In this document: positions 8,202-16,690 of the stretch, in pieces
Numbering within the stretch: position 1 is the stretch's first letter
Layout of the letters: the number at the start of each line of letters is the position of its first letter
NCBI RefSeq assembly: GCF_020216065.1
Contig: NZ_JAIWNA010000011.1
Location: forward strand, 58,027-122,026
Origin: Nocardia rosealba
GTDB lineage: Bacteria > Actinomycetota > Actinomycetes > Mycobacteriales > Mycobacteriaceae
Length of the DNA: 64,000 bases
Direction of reading: 5' to 3'
The notes under the pieces: generated by a model
Databases searched by the model: none
Told to the model about the DNA's origin: nothing
What the model saw: the letters and a program-made list of their open reading frames with translations, nothing else
Translations under genes and position numbers: made by a program

Positions 8202-9457
8202 GCGCGCTGCCCCAGGCCAGCGCGGGGGTGGCCCAGCACAGCGACTACGAACCCGACGCGGGTGGGCACTTCGGTGTCTACGGCGGACGGCACGTGCCCG
8301 AGGCGTTGATGGCCGTGATCGAGGAGGTCACCGCCGAATACGACAAGGTGCGCTCCGACCACACCTTCCTCGACGAACTCGACCGGTTGCAGCGCGACTA
8401 CACCGGTCGCCCCTCGCCGGTGTTCGAATGCACCCGGCTGGCCGAACATGCCGGTGGCGCAAGGATTTTCCTCAAGCGTGAGGACCTGAACCACACCGGT
8501 TCGCACAAGATCAACAATGTGCTCGGTCAGGCCCTGCTCGCCAAGCGGATGGGCAAGACCCGCGTCATCGCCGAGACCGGTGCCGGTCAGCACGGTGTCG
8601 CCACCGCCACCGCCTGCGCGCTGCTCGGCCTGGACTGCGTGATCTACATGGGCGCGGTCGACACGGCCCGCCAGGCGCTCAACGTGGCCCGCATGCGCCT
8701 GCTCGGCGCCGAGGTGATCTCTGTGACCAGCGGTTCGCAGACCCTCAAGGACGCCATCAACGAGGCGCTGCGCGACTGGGTCACCCACGCCGACGACACC
8801 TACTACTGCTTCGGCACCGCCGCGGGTCCGCACCCGTTCCCGCTGATGGTGCGTGATTTCCAGCGTGTGGTCGGCATGGAGGCGCGCGAGCAGATGCTCG
8901 ACCGCGCCGGTCGCCTGCCCGACGCCGTGGTGGCGTGTGTGGGTGGCGGTTCCAACGCCATCGGCATCTTCCACGCCTTCATCCCCGACGCGGGCGTGCG
9001 GCTCGTCGGTTACGAAGCGGCCGGCGACGGCGTCGAAACCGGAAGGCACGCAGCCACTTTCACCGGCGGTACGCCCGGTGCGTTCCAGGGCGCCTACTCG
9101 TACCTGCTGCAGGACGAGGACGGCCAGACCATCGAATCGCATTCGATCTCGGCCGGTCTGGACTACCCGGGTGTCGGCCCCGAGCACGCCCACCTCAAGG
9201 ACATCGGCCGCGCCGAGTACGCGCCGATCACCGATACCGAGGCGATGGACGCGCTGCTGTTGCTCTCGCGTTCGGAGGGGATCATCCCGGCGATCGAGTC
9301 CGCCCACGCCGTGGCCGGTGCGCTGAAGCTCGGCAAGGAACTCGGCGAGGGCGCCATCATTCTGGTCAACCTGTCCGGTCGTGGTGACAAGGACATGGAC
9401 ACCGCGGGCCGCTGGTTCGGTCTGTTCGACGACAACGCCGAGGAGAACGCTCAGTGA
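8198..9457 (+). CDS. trpB: Tryptophan synthase beta subunit
   Basis: TrpB condenses indole with serine using pyridoxal phosphate. The protein has 419 residues. The PLP lysine is Lys104 in LNHTGSHKINN, and the glycine loop that binds the cofactor phosphate is CVGGGSNAIGIF. Other signatures are FGVYGGRHVPE, ETGAGQHGVATA and LSGRGDKDMDT. The start ATG overlaps the trpC stop, and the stop overlaps the trpA start. The N-terminal 20 residues are a variable extension. This is a standard TrpB1 that should form the alpha2-beta2 channelled complex with the adjacent TrpA. Confidence 0.98.
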   Translation: MSALPQASAGVAQHSDYEPDAGGHFGVYGGRHVPEALMAVIEEVTAEYDKVRSDHTFLDELDRLQRDYTGRPSPVFECTRLAEHAGGARIFLKREDLNHTGSHKINNVLGQALLAKRMGKTRVIAETGAGQHGVATATACALLGLDCVIYMGAVDTARQALNVARMRLLGAEVISVTSGSQTLKDAINEALRDWVTHADDTYYCFGTAAGPHPFPLMVRDFQRVVGMEAREQMLDRAGRLPDAVVACVGGGSNAIGIFHAFIPDAGVRLVGYEAAGDGVETGRHAATFTGGTPGAFQGAYSYLLQDEDGQTIESHSISAGLDYPGVGPEHAHLKDIGRAEYAPITDTEAMDALLLLSRSEGIIPAIESAHAVAGALKLGKELGEGAIILVNLSGRGDKDMDTAGRWFGLFDDNAEENAQ

Positions 9458-10254
9458 GTCAGCAGTCGCGCCTGGCCAATACGTTCGCGGCCGCGCGCAG
9501 CGAGGGACGGGCGGCGCTCGTCGGCTACCTGCCCGCGGGCTATCCCGACCTGGCCGGTTCCATCGAGGTGTGCCGGACGATGGTCGAATCCGGTTGCGAC
9601 ATCGTGGAAGTCGGCGTCGCCTACTCCGATCCGGTGATGGACGGCCCAGTCATCCAGGCCGCCGCCGAGCAGGCGCTGCGCAGCGGCGTCCGCGTGCGTG
9701 ACGTGTTCTCCGTCGTCGAGGCGATCACCGACGCCGGTGGTCAGGCCGTGGTGATGAGCTACTGGAACCCCGTCCTCAAGTACGGCGTCGACACCTTCGC
9801 CCGCGACCTGGCGGCCGCTGGTGGCGCGGGCATCATCACCCCGAACCTGATCCCCGACGAGGCCGACGACTGGTTCGTCGCGTCGTCGACCCACAATCTG
9901 GACCGCATCTTCCTCGTCGCCCCGTCCTCCACGGAGGAACGACTGGTCAAAACCCTGGAAGCCTCCCGCGGATTCATCTACGCCGCCTCCACCATGGGCG
10001 TCACCGGCGCCCGCGACGCCGTCTCCTCAGCCGCCCCCGCCCTGTGCTCCCGCATCCGCGCCCACTCCGACATCCCGATCGGCGTCGGCCTCGGCGTCCG
10101 CTCAGGCGCCCAGGCCGCCGAAATCGCCGCCTACGCCGACGGCGTCATCGTCGGCTCGGCACTGGTCTCGGCCGCCGCCGAAGGCCTCGACGCGGTGCGC
10201 GCACTGACTTCCGAGCTGGCCGAAGGCGTCCGCGCAGCTACCGTTCGCTCGTAG
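9454..10254 (+). CDS. trpA: Tryptophan synthase alpha subunit
   Basis: TrpA cleaves indole-3-glycerol phosphate to indole, which is channelled to TrpB. The 266-residue TIM barrel has the catalytic pair Glu52 and Asp63 in VEVGVAYSDPVMDGP, with ARDAVSS and IGVGLGVRSGAQA phosphate-loop segments. The GTG start at 9454 overlaps the trpB stop (GTGA). It is the last trp gene; the next gene, lgt, begins about 80 bases on, as in M. tuberculosis where lgt follows trpA. Co-transcription with lgt is possible because no clear terminator is visible between them. Confidence 0.98.
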   Translation: MSQQSRLANTFAAARSEGRAALVGYLPAGYPDLAGSIEVCRTMVESGCDIVEVGVAYSDPVMDGPVIQAAAEQALRSGVRVRDVFSVVEAITDAGGQAVVMSYWNPVLKYGVDTFARDLAAAGGAGIITPNLIPDEADDWFVASSTHNLDRIFLVAPSSTEERLVKTLEASRGFIYAASTMGVTGARDAVSSAAPALCSRIRAHSDIPIGVGLGVRSGAQAAEIAAYADGVIVGSALVSAAAEGLDAVRALTSELAEGVRAATVRS

Positions 10255-10337
10255 TCGAACCCGATTTCCCCGGGACACGGGTCGCTCGTCAGGGGACGGG
10301 CTGACCCGATTCCGGCCTCTCCACTAACGTGGTGGCC

Positions 10338-11432
10338 GTGAACTCAGTCCTGGCCTATATCCCGAGTCCGCCACAGGGTGTCTGGCAGCTCGGGCCCTTT
10401 CCGTTGCGGGCGTACGCGCTGTGCATCATCCTCGGCATCATCGTCGCCATCTGGTGGGGTGAGCGCCGGTGGCAGCAGCGTGGTGGGCAGGCCGGGGCGG
10501 TGCTCGACGTGGCCATGTTCGCGGTGCCGTTCGGTCTGGTCGGTGGCCGGATCTATCACGTGGTCACGGACTGGCACAAATACTTCGGGCCGGACAAGAA
10601 CCCTGTCGAGGCGCTCTACATCTGGCAGGGCGGGCTCGGTATCTGGGGTGCTGTGTTCTTCGGCGGCATCGGGGCCTGGATCGCCTGCCGCATCTACAAG
10701 ATCCCGCTGCCCGCGCTCGGCGACGCCATCGCCCCCGCGGTGCTGCTCGCCCAGGCCATCGGCCGGCTCGGCAACTACTTCAACCAGGAACTCTACGGCC
10801 GCACCACCGAGGTGCCGTGGGGTCTCGAGATCTACGCCCGCTACGACACCGAGACCGGCGCGCGCGACATGATGAACGGGGTCTCCACCGGGCAGGTGCT
10901 CGAGGTGGTCCACCCGACGTTCCTCTACGAGATGATCTGGAACGTGCTCGTCGTCGTGCTGCTCGTGCAGATCGACAAGCGGTACCGAATCGGGCACGGC
11001 CGCCTGTTCGCGCTCTACGTCGCCGGATACAGCTTCGGCCGGTTCTTCGTCGAGCTGATGCGCAGCGACGAAGCGACACACATCCTCGGCATCCGGATCA
11101 ACTCGTTCACCTCCGCGCTCGTATTCCTCGGCGCCATGGCCTACTTCGCGCTGGCCACCAAGGGCCGCGAGGACCCGGCCTTGCTGCAGCCGGGAGCGGC
11201 GCCGCGTCCGTGGCCGTGGCAGCTGTCGAAACTGCGCGCGCTCGGTGCGGCCGAGAACGCCGACGGCGGACAGGTCGACCTCGCGAAGAAGTCGGAACCC
11301 GCAGCGGAACACAATGATTCGGCCGTGACCACCACCGAACCGGCCGAGGACGCGGCTGCTACCGAGGAAGAGTCCGCCACCGAGGCCGACAAGGCAGGCG
11401 AGCCGACGAAATCGGACGCGAAGAAGGCCTGA
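10338..11432 (+). CDS. lgt: Prolipoprotein diacylglyceryl transferase
   Basis: Lgt is an inner-membrane enzyme that transfers diacylglyceryl from phosphatidylglycerol to the lipobox cysteine of prolipoproteins. Signatures are YIPSPPQGVWQLGPFPLRAY at the N-terminus, GLVGGRIYHVVTDW and GRLGNYFNQELYGRTTEVPWG (phosphatidylglycerol-binding region). About seven membrane helices follow the family pattern. The GTG at 10338 is chosen as start; two earlier GTGs at 10329 and 10332 are possible and none has a strong Shine-Dalgarno sequence. After the last helix the protein has an acidic, Ala/Glu/Thr-rich cytoplasmic tail of about 80 residues, a feature of actinobacterial Lgt. Several lipoproteins encoded in this window are its likely substrates. 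Confidence 0.95.
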   Translation: MNSVLAYIPSPPQGVWQLGPFPLRAYALCIILGIIVAIWWGERRWQQRGGQAGAVLDVAMFAVPFGLVGGRIYHVVTDWHKYFGPDKNPVEALYIWQGGLGIWGAVFFGGIGAWIACRIYKIPLPALGDAIAPAVLLAQAIGRLGNYFNQELYGRTTEVPWGLEIYARYDTETGARDMMNGVSTGQVLEVVHPTFLYEMIWNVLVVVLLVQIDKRYRIGHGRLFALYVAGYSFGRFFVELMRSDEATHILGIRINSFTSALVFLGAMAYFALATKGREDPALLQPGAAPRPWPWQLSKLRALGAAENADGGQVDLAKKSEPAAEHNDSAVTTTEPAEDAAATEEESATEADKAGEPTKSDAKKA

Positions 11433-11454
11433 TCCCTCGAGAAACCGAACTGAT

Positions 11455-11489
11455 CGACGGGTGTTCGTCAACACGACGAACACCCGTCG
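11455..11489 (+). terminator. Terminator hairpin after lgt
   Basis: A 15-bp perfect stem (CGACGGGTGTTCGTC with GACGAACACCCGTCG) has a 5-base loop AACAC and sits 22 bases after the lgt stop. No T-tract follows, so it would be a non-canonical, U-less terminator as is common in actinobacteria. Confidence 0.65.
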
Positions 11490-11658
11490 CGATATTCCCG
11501 TGAGTGCTGCGTGCTCGTGACGACGAGGCACCCGAGAAGACAACGGCCGGTGGTACCGGCCACAATGACCGTGATCGTCGCGGGCGCACCGCCGTTCGGC
11601 CGATCACCACATGGCCGGGGGCCACGACGGGTACCCGCACGAATGATGGAGGACATGA

Positions 11659-12180
11659 GTGACCGACCCCTACAACCCCAATCCGCAATACGGCCCTGAT
11701 CTGAGCAAGCAGCCCGATTCGGGCGCGCACCAGCAGTACGGTCAGCCGGCCTACGGCCAGCAGCCGTCGGACCCGTACGCCCAGCAGCCCGGTTACGGTC
11801 AGCCGCAGTACGGCGCGCCGCAGCCGCAGTACGGTCAGCCCGCCGACCCGTACGCCCAGCCGCAGCCGGGCTACGGTCAGCCGCAGCCGTACGGCATGCC
11901 GCAGGGGTACAACCCGGCCGACCCGGAGGCCCCTTACGGCCGGGACATGTACGGGGTTCCGTTCTCGGACAAGCAGAAGCTGATGGCCGGTCTGCTCGAG
12001 ATCTTCCTCGGCAGCTTCGGTGTCGGCCGCTTCTACCTCGGCTACACCGGTCTCGGCATCGCCCAGATCGCCGTGGTCTGGCTGACCTGCGGTCTCGGCG
12101 CCATCTGGCCGCTGATCGACGGCATCATGATGCTCACCGGCAAGGTGCCCGACGCGCAGGGCCGCCCGCTGCGCGACTGA
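11659..12180 (+). CDS. TM2 domain membrane protein with Gln/Pro/Tyr-rich N-terminus
   Basis: The GTG at 11659 is preceded by GGAGG, a good ribosome-binding site. The 173-residue protein has a disordered N-terminal half (about 1-95) built of YGQP, DPYAQ and QPQYG repeats. A TM2 module (about 105-160) follows, with KQKLMAGLLEIFLGSFGVGRFYLGY, LGIAQI and GAIWPLIDGI, giving two membrane helices joined by a short turn. TM2 proteins are widespread in actinobacteria and their molecular role is poorly defined. It is flanked by hairpin terminators on both sides and so is probably monocistronic. Confidence 0.85.
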   Translation: MTDPYNPNPQYGPDLSKQPDSGAHQQYGQPAYGQQPSDPYAQQPGYGQPQYGAPQPQYGQPADPYAQPQPGYGQPQPYGMPQGYNPADPEAPYGRDMYGVPFSDKQKLMAGLLEIFLGSFGVGRFYLGYTGLGIAQIAVVWLTCGLGAIWPLIDGIMMLTGKVPDAQGRPLRD

Positions 12181-12196
12181 ACCGGCACGCGTCGCC

Positions 12197-12228
12197 GACG
12201 GGTGTCCTGCCTCGGCAGGGCACCCGTC
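12197..12228 (+). terminator. Intrinsic terminator after TM2 gene
   Basis: A 14-bp stem (GACGGGTGTCCTGC with GCAGGGCACCCGTC, one G-U pair) has a CTCG tetraloop and is followed by GTGTTTCC. It lies 17 bases after the TM2-gene stop and separates it from the cystine-type transporter. Confidence 0.75.
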
Positions 12229-12340
12229 GTGTTTCCCCGCCCTCATTCCGATCACGATGAGCGATACTCTGTGTCGGTCGTGCGCGGCGCCGTAGCGTCG
12301 CTTGGCCTGCGCGTGCCCTATGCGCGCAGCGGAGAAAGGG

Positions 12341-13099
12341 ATGTCCGTGCGCAAAGTTCTTGCCGCCGTCGTACTCGCCGTCGTCGCGGCGACGGGTCTG
12401 TCGGCCTGCTCGTCCGCGTCCGACCCGAATGTGCTGAAGGTGGGCACCGAGGGCACCTACGCGCCGTTCAGCTACCAGGAGAACGGCGAGCTCACCGGAT
12501 ACGACGTCGAGGTCGCCCGCGCGGTCGGCGAGAAGCTCGGCAAGCGGGTCGAATTCGTGCAGACACCGTGGGACTCGATCTTCGCCGGACTGGAATCCAA
12601 GCGCTTCGACCTGGTTGCCAACCAGGTGACGATCAACCCCGAGCGCACCGCGAAGTACTCGCTGTCGCAGCCCTACACCACTTCCGAGGGCGTGATCGTC
12701 ACCCGCGCCGACAACACCGACATCACCGGCCTGGCCTCGCTCGCGGGCAAGACCACCGCGCAGTCGGCCACCAGCAACTGGAGCCAGGTCGCCAAGGACG
12801 CGGGTGCGAAGGTCGAGGCGGTCGAGGGCTTCGTGCAGGCGGTGCAGTTGCTGAAGGCGGGTCGCGTCGACGCCACCGTCAACGACACTCTCGCGGTGGG
12901 CGAGTACACCAAGAAGACCGCTGACACCGGTATCAAGATCGCCGCCAAGACCGGCGAGGTCAGCAAGCAGGCCTTCGCCGGCCGCAAGGACGACGCCGCG
13001 CTGGTCGCCGATGTCGACCGGGCGCTCGCCGAGCTGGCCGCCGACGGCACCCTGGCCCGCCTGTCGGAGAAGTACTTCGGCACCGACGTCAGCAAGTAG
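12341..13099 (+). CDS. Cystine-type ABC transporter substrate-binding lipoprotein
   Basis: This 252-residue family 3 solute-binding protein has a signal peptide ending in lipobox LSAC, with Cys23 as the lipid-modified residue. It closely follows the E. coli cystine-binding protein TcyJ/FliY pattern: LKVGTEGTYAPFSYQENGEL, WDSIFAGLESKRFDLVANQV, and a C-terminus DGTLARLSEKYFGTDVSK. Cystine or a related sulfur amino acid is therefore the best ligand guess, by remembered similarity. The ATG at 12341 follows GGAGAAAGGG. The permease gene starts 3 bases after its stop. No ATPase gene follows, so the importer is incomplete here. Confidence 0.85.
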   Translation: MSVRKVLAAVVLAVVAATGLSACSSASDPNVLKVGTEGTYAPFSYQENGELTGYDVEVARAVGEKLGKRVEFVQTPWDSIFAGLESKRFDLVANQVTINPERTAKYSLSQPYTTSEGVIVTRADNTDITGLASLAGKTTAQSATSNWSQVAKDAGAKVEAVEGFVQAVQLLKAGRVDATVNDTLAVGEYTKKTADTGIKIAAKTGEVSKQAFAGRKDDAALVADVDRALAELAADGTLARLSEKYFGTDVSK

Positions 13100-13102
13100 C
13101 GG

Positions 13103-13774
13103 ATGGATCAGGCGACCTGGGAGCTGATCCGGCGCAACCTGTGGCCGATGCTCGAGGCGACGGTCACGATGACGTTGCCGCTCACCGCGATCAGCTTCGT
13201 CATCGGCCTGGCCATCGCGGTGGGCGTCGCGCTGGCCAGGATGTCGGCGCGGCGGGTGCTGTCGTGGCCCGCCCGCTTCTACATCTCGATCATTCGCGGC
13301 ACCCCGCTGCTGGTTCAGCTGTTCATCGTGTTCTACGCGCTGCCGCAGTTCGGGGTCGTGATCGATCCGTTCCCGGCGGCGGTGATCGCGTTCAGTCTCA
13401 ATGTGGGCGGTTATGCCGCCGAGGTGGTTCGCTCCTCGATCATGAGCGTGGCCCACGGGCAGTGGGAGGCGTCCGAATCGCTCGGCATGACGTACGTGCA
13501 AACCCTGTGGTACGTCGTGTTTCCGCAGGCCGCCCGGATCGCGGTTCCTCCGCTCTCCAACACCCTGATCTCTTTGGTGAAGGACACCTCACTGGCTTCG
13601 ACCATCCTGGTCACCGAACTGCTGCGCACCGCCCAGCTCGCCGCCGCCCCCACCTTCGACTTCTTCGCTCTCTACGGCGTCGCGGCCCTCTACTACTGGG
13701 CCATCTGCCTGGTCCTCGGCTTCGCCCAAACCCGCCTCGAGACCCGGCTCTCGCGCCACGTTGCCGTTCGGTAG
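13103..13774 (+). CDS. Cystine-type ABC transporter permease
   Basis: A 223-residue inner-membrane permease of the HisM/GlnP class with about five helices. It follows the E. coli cystine permease TcyL/YecS pattern closely: ARFYISIIRGTPLLVQLF, the EAA loop region GQWEASESLGMTYVQTLW and PPLSNTLISLVKDTSLAS. It is the second gene of a two-gene unit with the binding protein. The coupling ATPase is absent; pyk follows after 92 bases. The ATPase may be encoded elsewhere, or shared with another polar amino-acid system such as the ATPase gene at 33802-34581, which is untested inference. Confidence 0.88.
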   Translation: MDQATWELIRRNLWPMLEATVTMTLPLTAISFVIGLAIAVGVALARMSARRVLSWPARFYISIIRGTPLLVQLFIVFYALPQFGVVIDPFPAAVIAFSLNVGGYAAEVVRSSIMSVAHGQWEASESLGMTYVQTLWYVVFPQAARIAVPPLSNTLISLVKDTSLASTILVTELLRTAQLAAAPTFDFFALYGVAALYYWAICLVLGFAQTRLETRLSRHVAVR

Positions 13775-13847
13775 CGAGCTCTTTCGGTGAACACGAAGGG
13801 AACTCGGGGTGTGACACGGCAGGCGAAAAGACTCGGCGCCCCCCGAG

Positions 13848-13853
13848 TACTAG
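13848..13853 (+). promoter_or_regulatory. Candidate -10 box for pyk
   Basis: TACTAG lies 11-14 bases before the GTG/ATG pair that opens pyk, so transcription could begin very near the start codon and give a nearly leaderless mRNA. No convincing -35 element is visible at the right spacing. Confidence 0.35.
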
Positions 13854-13866
13854 GCTGGGCACTGTG

Positions 13867-15282
13867 ATGCGACGGACGAAGATTGTGTGCACCCTAGGAC
13901 CGGCGACTGCCTCCCAGGACCGAATTCGTGAGCTCGTCGAAAGCGGCATGGATGTAGCCCGGCTGAACTTCAGCCACGGCGAGCACGCCGACCACGCCGA
14001 CAACTACAAGATGGTCCGCGCGGCCTCCGACGAGACCGGTCGCGCGGTCGGCATCCTCGCCGACCTGCAGGGCCCCAAGATCCGCCTCGGCCGCTTCACC
14101 GAGGGCAAGACCCACTGGGCCACCGGTGAGCAGGTGCGGATCACCGTCGACGACGTCGACGGCTCCCACGACCGGGTGTCGACCACTTACAAGGAACTCG
14201 CCAAGGACGCCAAGGCCGGTGACCGCCTGCTCGTCGACGACGGCAAGGTCGGGCTCACCGTCGAGGCCGTCGAGGGCAACGACGTGGTGTGCCGGGTCAC
14301 CGAGGGCGGCCCGGTGAGCAACAACAAGGGCCTGTCGCTGCCCGGCATGAACGTGTCGGTGCCCGCGCTGTCGGGCAAGGACGTGGAGGACCTCGAGTTC
14401 GCGCTGAAGCTCGGCGTGGACTTCATCGCCCTGTCGTTCGTGCGCTCGCCGTCCGATATCGAACTCGTGCACGAGATCATGGACCGGGTCGGGCGCCGGG
14501 TGCCGGTGATCGCCAAGCTGGAGAAGCCGGAGGCGATCGAGAACCTCGAGGCCATCGTGCTCGCGTTCGACGCGGTGATGGTCGCGCGTGGCGATCTCGG
14601 TGTCGAGTTGCCGCTCGAGCAGGTGCCGCTGGTGCAGAAGCGCGCTATCCAGATGGCGCGCGAGAACGCCAAGCCGGTCATCGTCGCCACCCAGATGCTC
14701 GAATCGATGATCGAGAACTCCCGCCCCACCCGCGCGGAGGCCTCCGACGTCGCGAACGCGGTGCTCGACGGTGCCGACGCGGTGATGCTGTCGGGGGAGA
14801 CCTCGGTCGGCGCCTGGCCGATCGACGCGGTGCGCACCATGGCCCGCATCGTCACCGCCGTGGAGTCCGAGACGTCGCGGGTGCCACCGCTGACCCACGT
14901 GCCGCGCACCAAGCGCGGCGTGATCTCCTACGCGGCGCGCGACATCGGCGAGCGGCTCAACGCCCGCGCCCTCGTCGCGTTCACCCAGTCCGGTGACACC
15001 GTGCGCCGCCTGGCCCGCCTGCACACCCCGCTGCCGCTGCTCGCGTTCACCCCGCTGCCGGAGGTGCGCAGCCAGCTCACGCTCACCTGGGGCACCGAAA
15101 CTTTCATCGTGCCCATGGTCGACAGCACGGATGCGATGATCCACCAGGTGGATCAGGCGTTGTTGTCGCTGGATCGGTACCGCAAGGGCGACCTGGTCGT
15201 CATCGTGGCCGGCTCCCCGCCGGGTACCGTCGGTTCCACCAACCTGATCCACGTGCACCGCATCGGCGAAGAGGACCATTAG
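13867..15282 (+). CDS. pyk: Pyruvate kinase
   Basis: Pyruvate kinase converts phosphoenolpyruvate and ADP to pyruvate and ATP. The 471-residue protein covers the whole family length. It has MRRTKIVCTLGPAT at the N-terminus, DVARLNFSHG, DLQGPKIRLG, VIAKLEKPEAI with the catalytic lysine, VARGDLGVELP, TQMLESMIENSRPTRAEASD and LSGETSVG. The C-terminal effector domain ends VGSTNLIHVHRIGE, like M. tuberculosis PykA (Rv1617). The ATG at 13867 is preferred; the GTG directly before it (13864) is an alternative. The tesB start follows 2 bases after the stop, so the two are co-transcribed, as in mycobacteria. Confidence 0.97.
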   Translation: MRRTKIVCTLGPATASQDRIRELVESGMDVARLNFSHGEHADHADNYKMVRAASDETGRAVGILADLQGPKIRLGRFTEGKTHWATGEQVRITVDDVDGSHDRVSTTYKELAKDAKAGDRLLVDDGKVGLTVEAVEGNDVVCRVTEGGPVSNNKGLSLPGMNVSVPALSGKDVEDLEFALKLGVDFIALSFVRSPSDIELVHEIMDRVGRRVPVIAKLEKPEAIENLEAIVLAFDAVMVARGDLGVELPLEQVPLVQKRAIQMARENAKPVIVATQMLESMIENSRPTRAEASDVANAVLDGADAVMLSGETSVGAWPIDAVRTMARIVTAVESETSRVPPLTHVPRTKRGVISYAARDIGERLNARALVAFTQSGDTVRRLARLHTPLPLLAFTPLPEVRSQLTLTWGTETFIVPMVDSTDAMIHQVDQALLSLDRYRKGDLVVIVAGSPPGTVGSTNLIHVHRIGEEDH

Positions 15283-15284
15283 CA

Positions 15285-16187
15285 GTGAGTAGTTCGGTAG
15301 ACGAGATGATCGACATCGGGCCCGGCGAGCCGACATCCGACCTGCGGGTGCTGCTCGATCTGCTCGACTTGGAGCAGATCAGCGAGGACGTCTACCTGGG
15401 CAACCACCCGGAGAAGGTGTGGAGCCGCACCTTCGGTGGTCAGCTCGTCTCCCAGGCGATCGTCGCCGCGGGCCGTACCGCGGGTGATCGCCCGCTGCAC
15501 GCGATCAACGCGCATTTCGTGCGCGGCGGTGACGTGAAGAAGCCGATCGAGTACCACGTGCAGCGGCATCGCGACGGGCGCGCGCTGGCCAACCGGACGG
15601 TGACCGCGAGCCAGGACGGCCAGGAGCTGTTCGTCATGCTCGCCGCGTTCCAGGACTGGGGCAAGGGCCTCGAGCACGCCCACGACGCGCCCGTGGTGCC
15701 CGATCCGGAGTCGTTACCCCGGATCGAGGAGCATTTCGCGGGGTTCGAGGACAAGCTCGAGATGTTCATCAACGCCCCGCACCCGATCGATATGCGCTAC
15801 ACCAACGATCCGGCATGGATCCTCAAGGGCACCGGCGCCAAGCTCAACCACAATCGGGTGTGGATGCGCACCGACGGCACGCTGCCCGACGATCCGCTGC
15901 TGCATGTGGCGGCACTCGGCTATTCGTCGGACACCACGGTGCTCGATTCGATCATCACCACACACGGTTTGTCGTGGGGGCTGGACCGGATTCTCGCGGC
16001 GACGGTGAATCATTCGATCTGGTTCCATCGCCCGTTCCGGTTCGACGACTGGTCGCTGTACGCCACCGAGTCGCCGGTGGCGGCGGGTTCGCGTGGGCTG
16101 GCGACGGGCCGGTTCTATTCGCGCAGTGGCGAATTGCTCGCCACCACGGTGCAAGAGGGCGTCATCCGCCACTTCCCGGCGCGCTGA
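15285..16187 (+). CDS. tesB: Acyl-CoA thioesterase II
   Basis: This 300-residue double-hotdog thioesterase hydrolyses acyl-CoA to free fatty acid and CoA. The first hotdog spans about residues 15-125 (RTFGGQLVSQAIVAAGRT, HAINAHFVRGGDVKKPIEY). The second spans about 170-295 (HVAALGYSSDTTVLDSII, SIWFHRPFRFDDWSLY, GLATGRFYSRSGELLATTVQEG). The Asp, Thr/Ser and Gln residues of the TesB active site lie in these segments. The GTG start at 15285 is 2 bases after the pyk stop. Position next to pyk matches M. tuberculosis Rv1618 (tesB1). Confidence 0.95.
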   Translation: MSSSVDEMIDIGPGEPTSDLRVLLDLLDLEQISEDVYLGNHPEKVWSRTFGGQLVSQAIVAAGRTAGDRPLHAINAHFVRGGDVKKPIEYHVQRHRDGRALANRTVTASQDGQELFVMLAAFQDWGKGLEHAHDAPVVPDPESLPRIEEHFAGFEDKLEMFINAPHPIDMRYTNDPAWILKGTGAKLNHNRVWMRTDGTLPDDPLLHVAALGYSSDTTVLDSIITTHGLSWGLDRILAATVNHSIWFHRPFRFDDWSLYATESPVAAGSRGLATGRFYSRSGELLATTVQEGVIRHFPAR

Positions 16188-16196
16188 GGCAGTTAT

Positions 16197-16601
16197 TCAG
16201 AGGCGCTCGACGTCGGGTTCGAACTCGACGTCGCTGCGCTGATGAGCGCGCAGCGTGAACGGCACCGTCTGATCCGCGCCGTACACGGCGAGCGCCAGCC
16301 CGGATTCGAGGTCGGCGATGTCGTCGTCGCTGAGGTCGGTGGGTTCACCGACCAGGCTCAGCGCGATCTCGAAGGTCGCCTCGTTCTCCGGCTGGTGGCC
16401 GGGATGGTTTGCGCGCCATTGGTTTTCGAGGTCCTGGTGGACGGTGTCGGTGGCGTCGACCGGGAGGGTGAAGCGCCAGGCGAATACGTCGCGGTCCTGG
16501 ATGTGGTCGGCGAGGACGCCTCGGATGTCGCCGACGATGCGGTCGAGGACGTCCGGTGTCACGTACACATGGAGAGAAACATCCGAAATGCGTTTCGGCA
16601 T
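16197..16601 (-). CDS. Hypothetical protein (134 aa)
   Basis: The ATG at 16601 with AGGA nine bases upstream gives a soluble 134-residue protein. The frame continues upstream to 16694, but that part overlaps the phosphatase gene and is unlikely to be translated. The protein opens MPKRISDVSLHVYVTPDVLD and is acidic towards the end (TDLSDDDIADLESGL). It alternates predicted strands and helices and has no cysteine or membrane segment. I do not recognise a family. It converges with tesB 9 bases away and follows the phosphatase gene on the same strand with a 90-base gap. Confidence 0.6.
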   Translation of the reverse strand: MPKRISDVSLHVYVTPDVLDRIVGDIRGVLADHIQDRDVFAWRFTLPVDATDTVHQDLENQWRANHPGHQPENEATFEIALSLVGEPTDLSDDDIADLESGLALAVYGADQTVPFTLRAHQRSDVEFEPDVERL

Positions 16602-16690
16602 GTCCGAGTCCTGTCGTGTGTCGAACCAGCATGGGGAACTTCCACGTCCGCGCCGAAGTGTAATCGGTGTCCGCTCTCGCGAACAGACCT

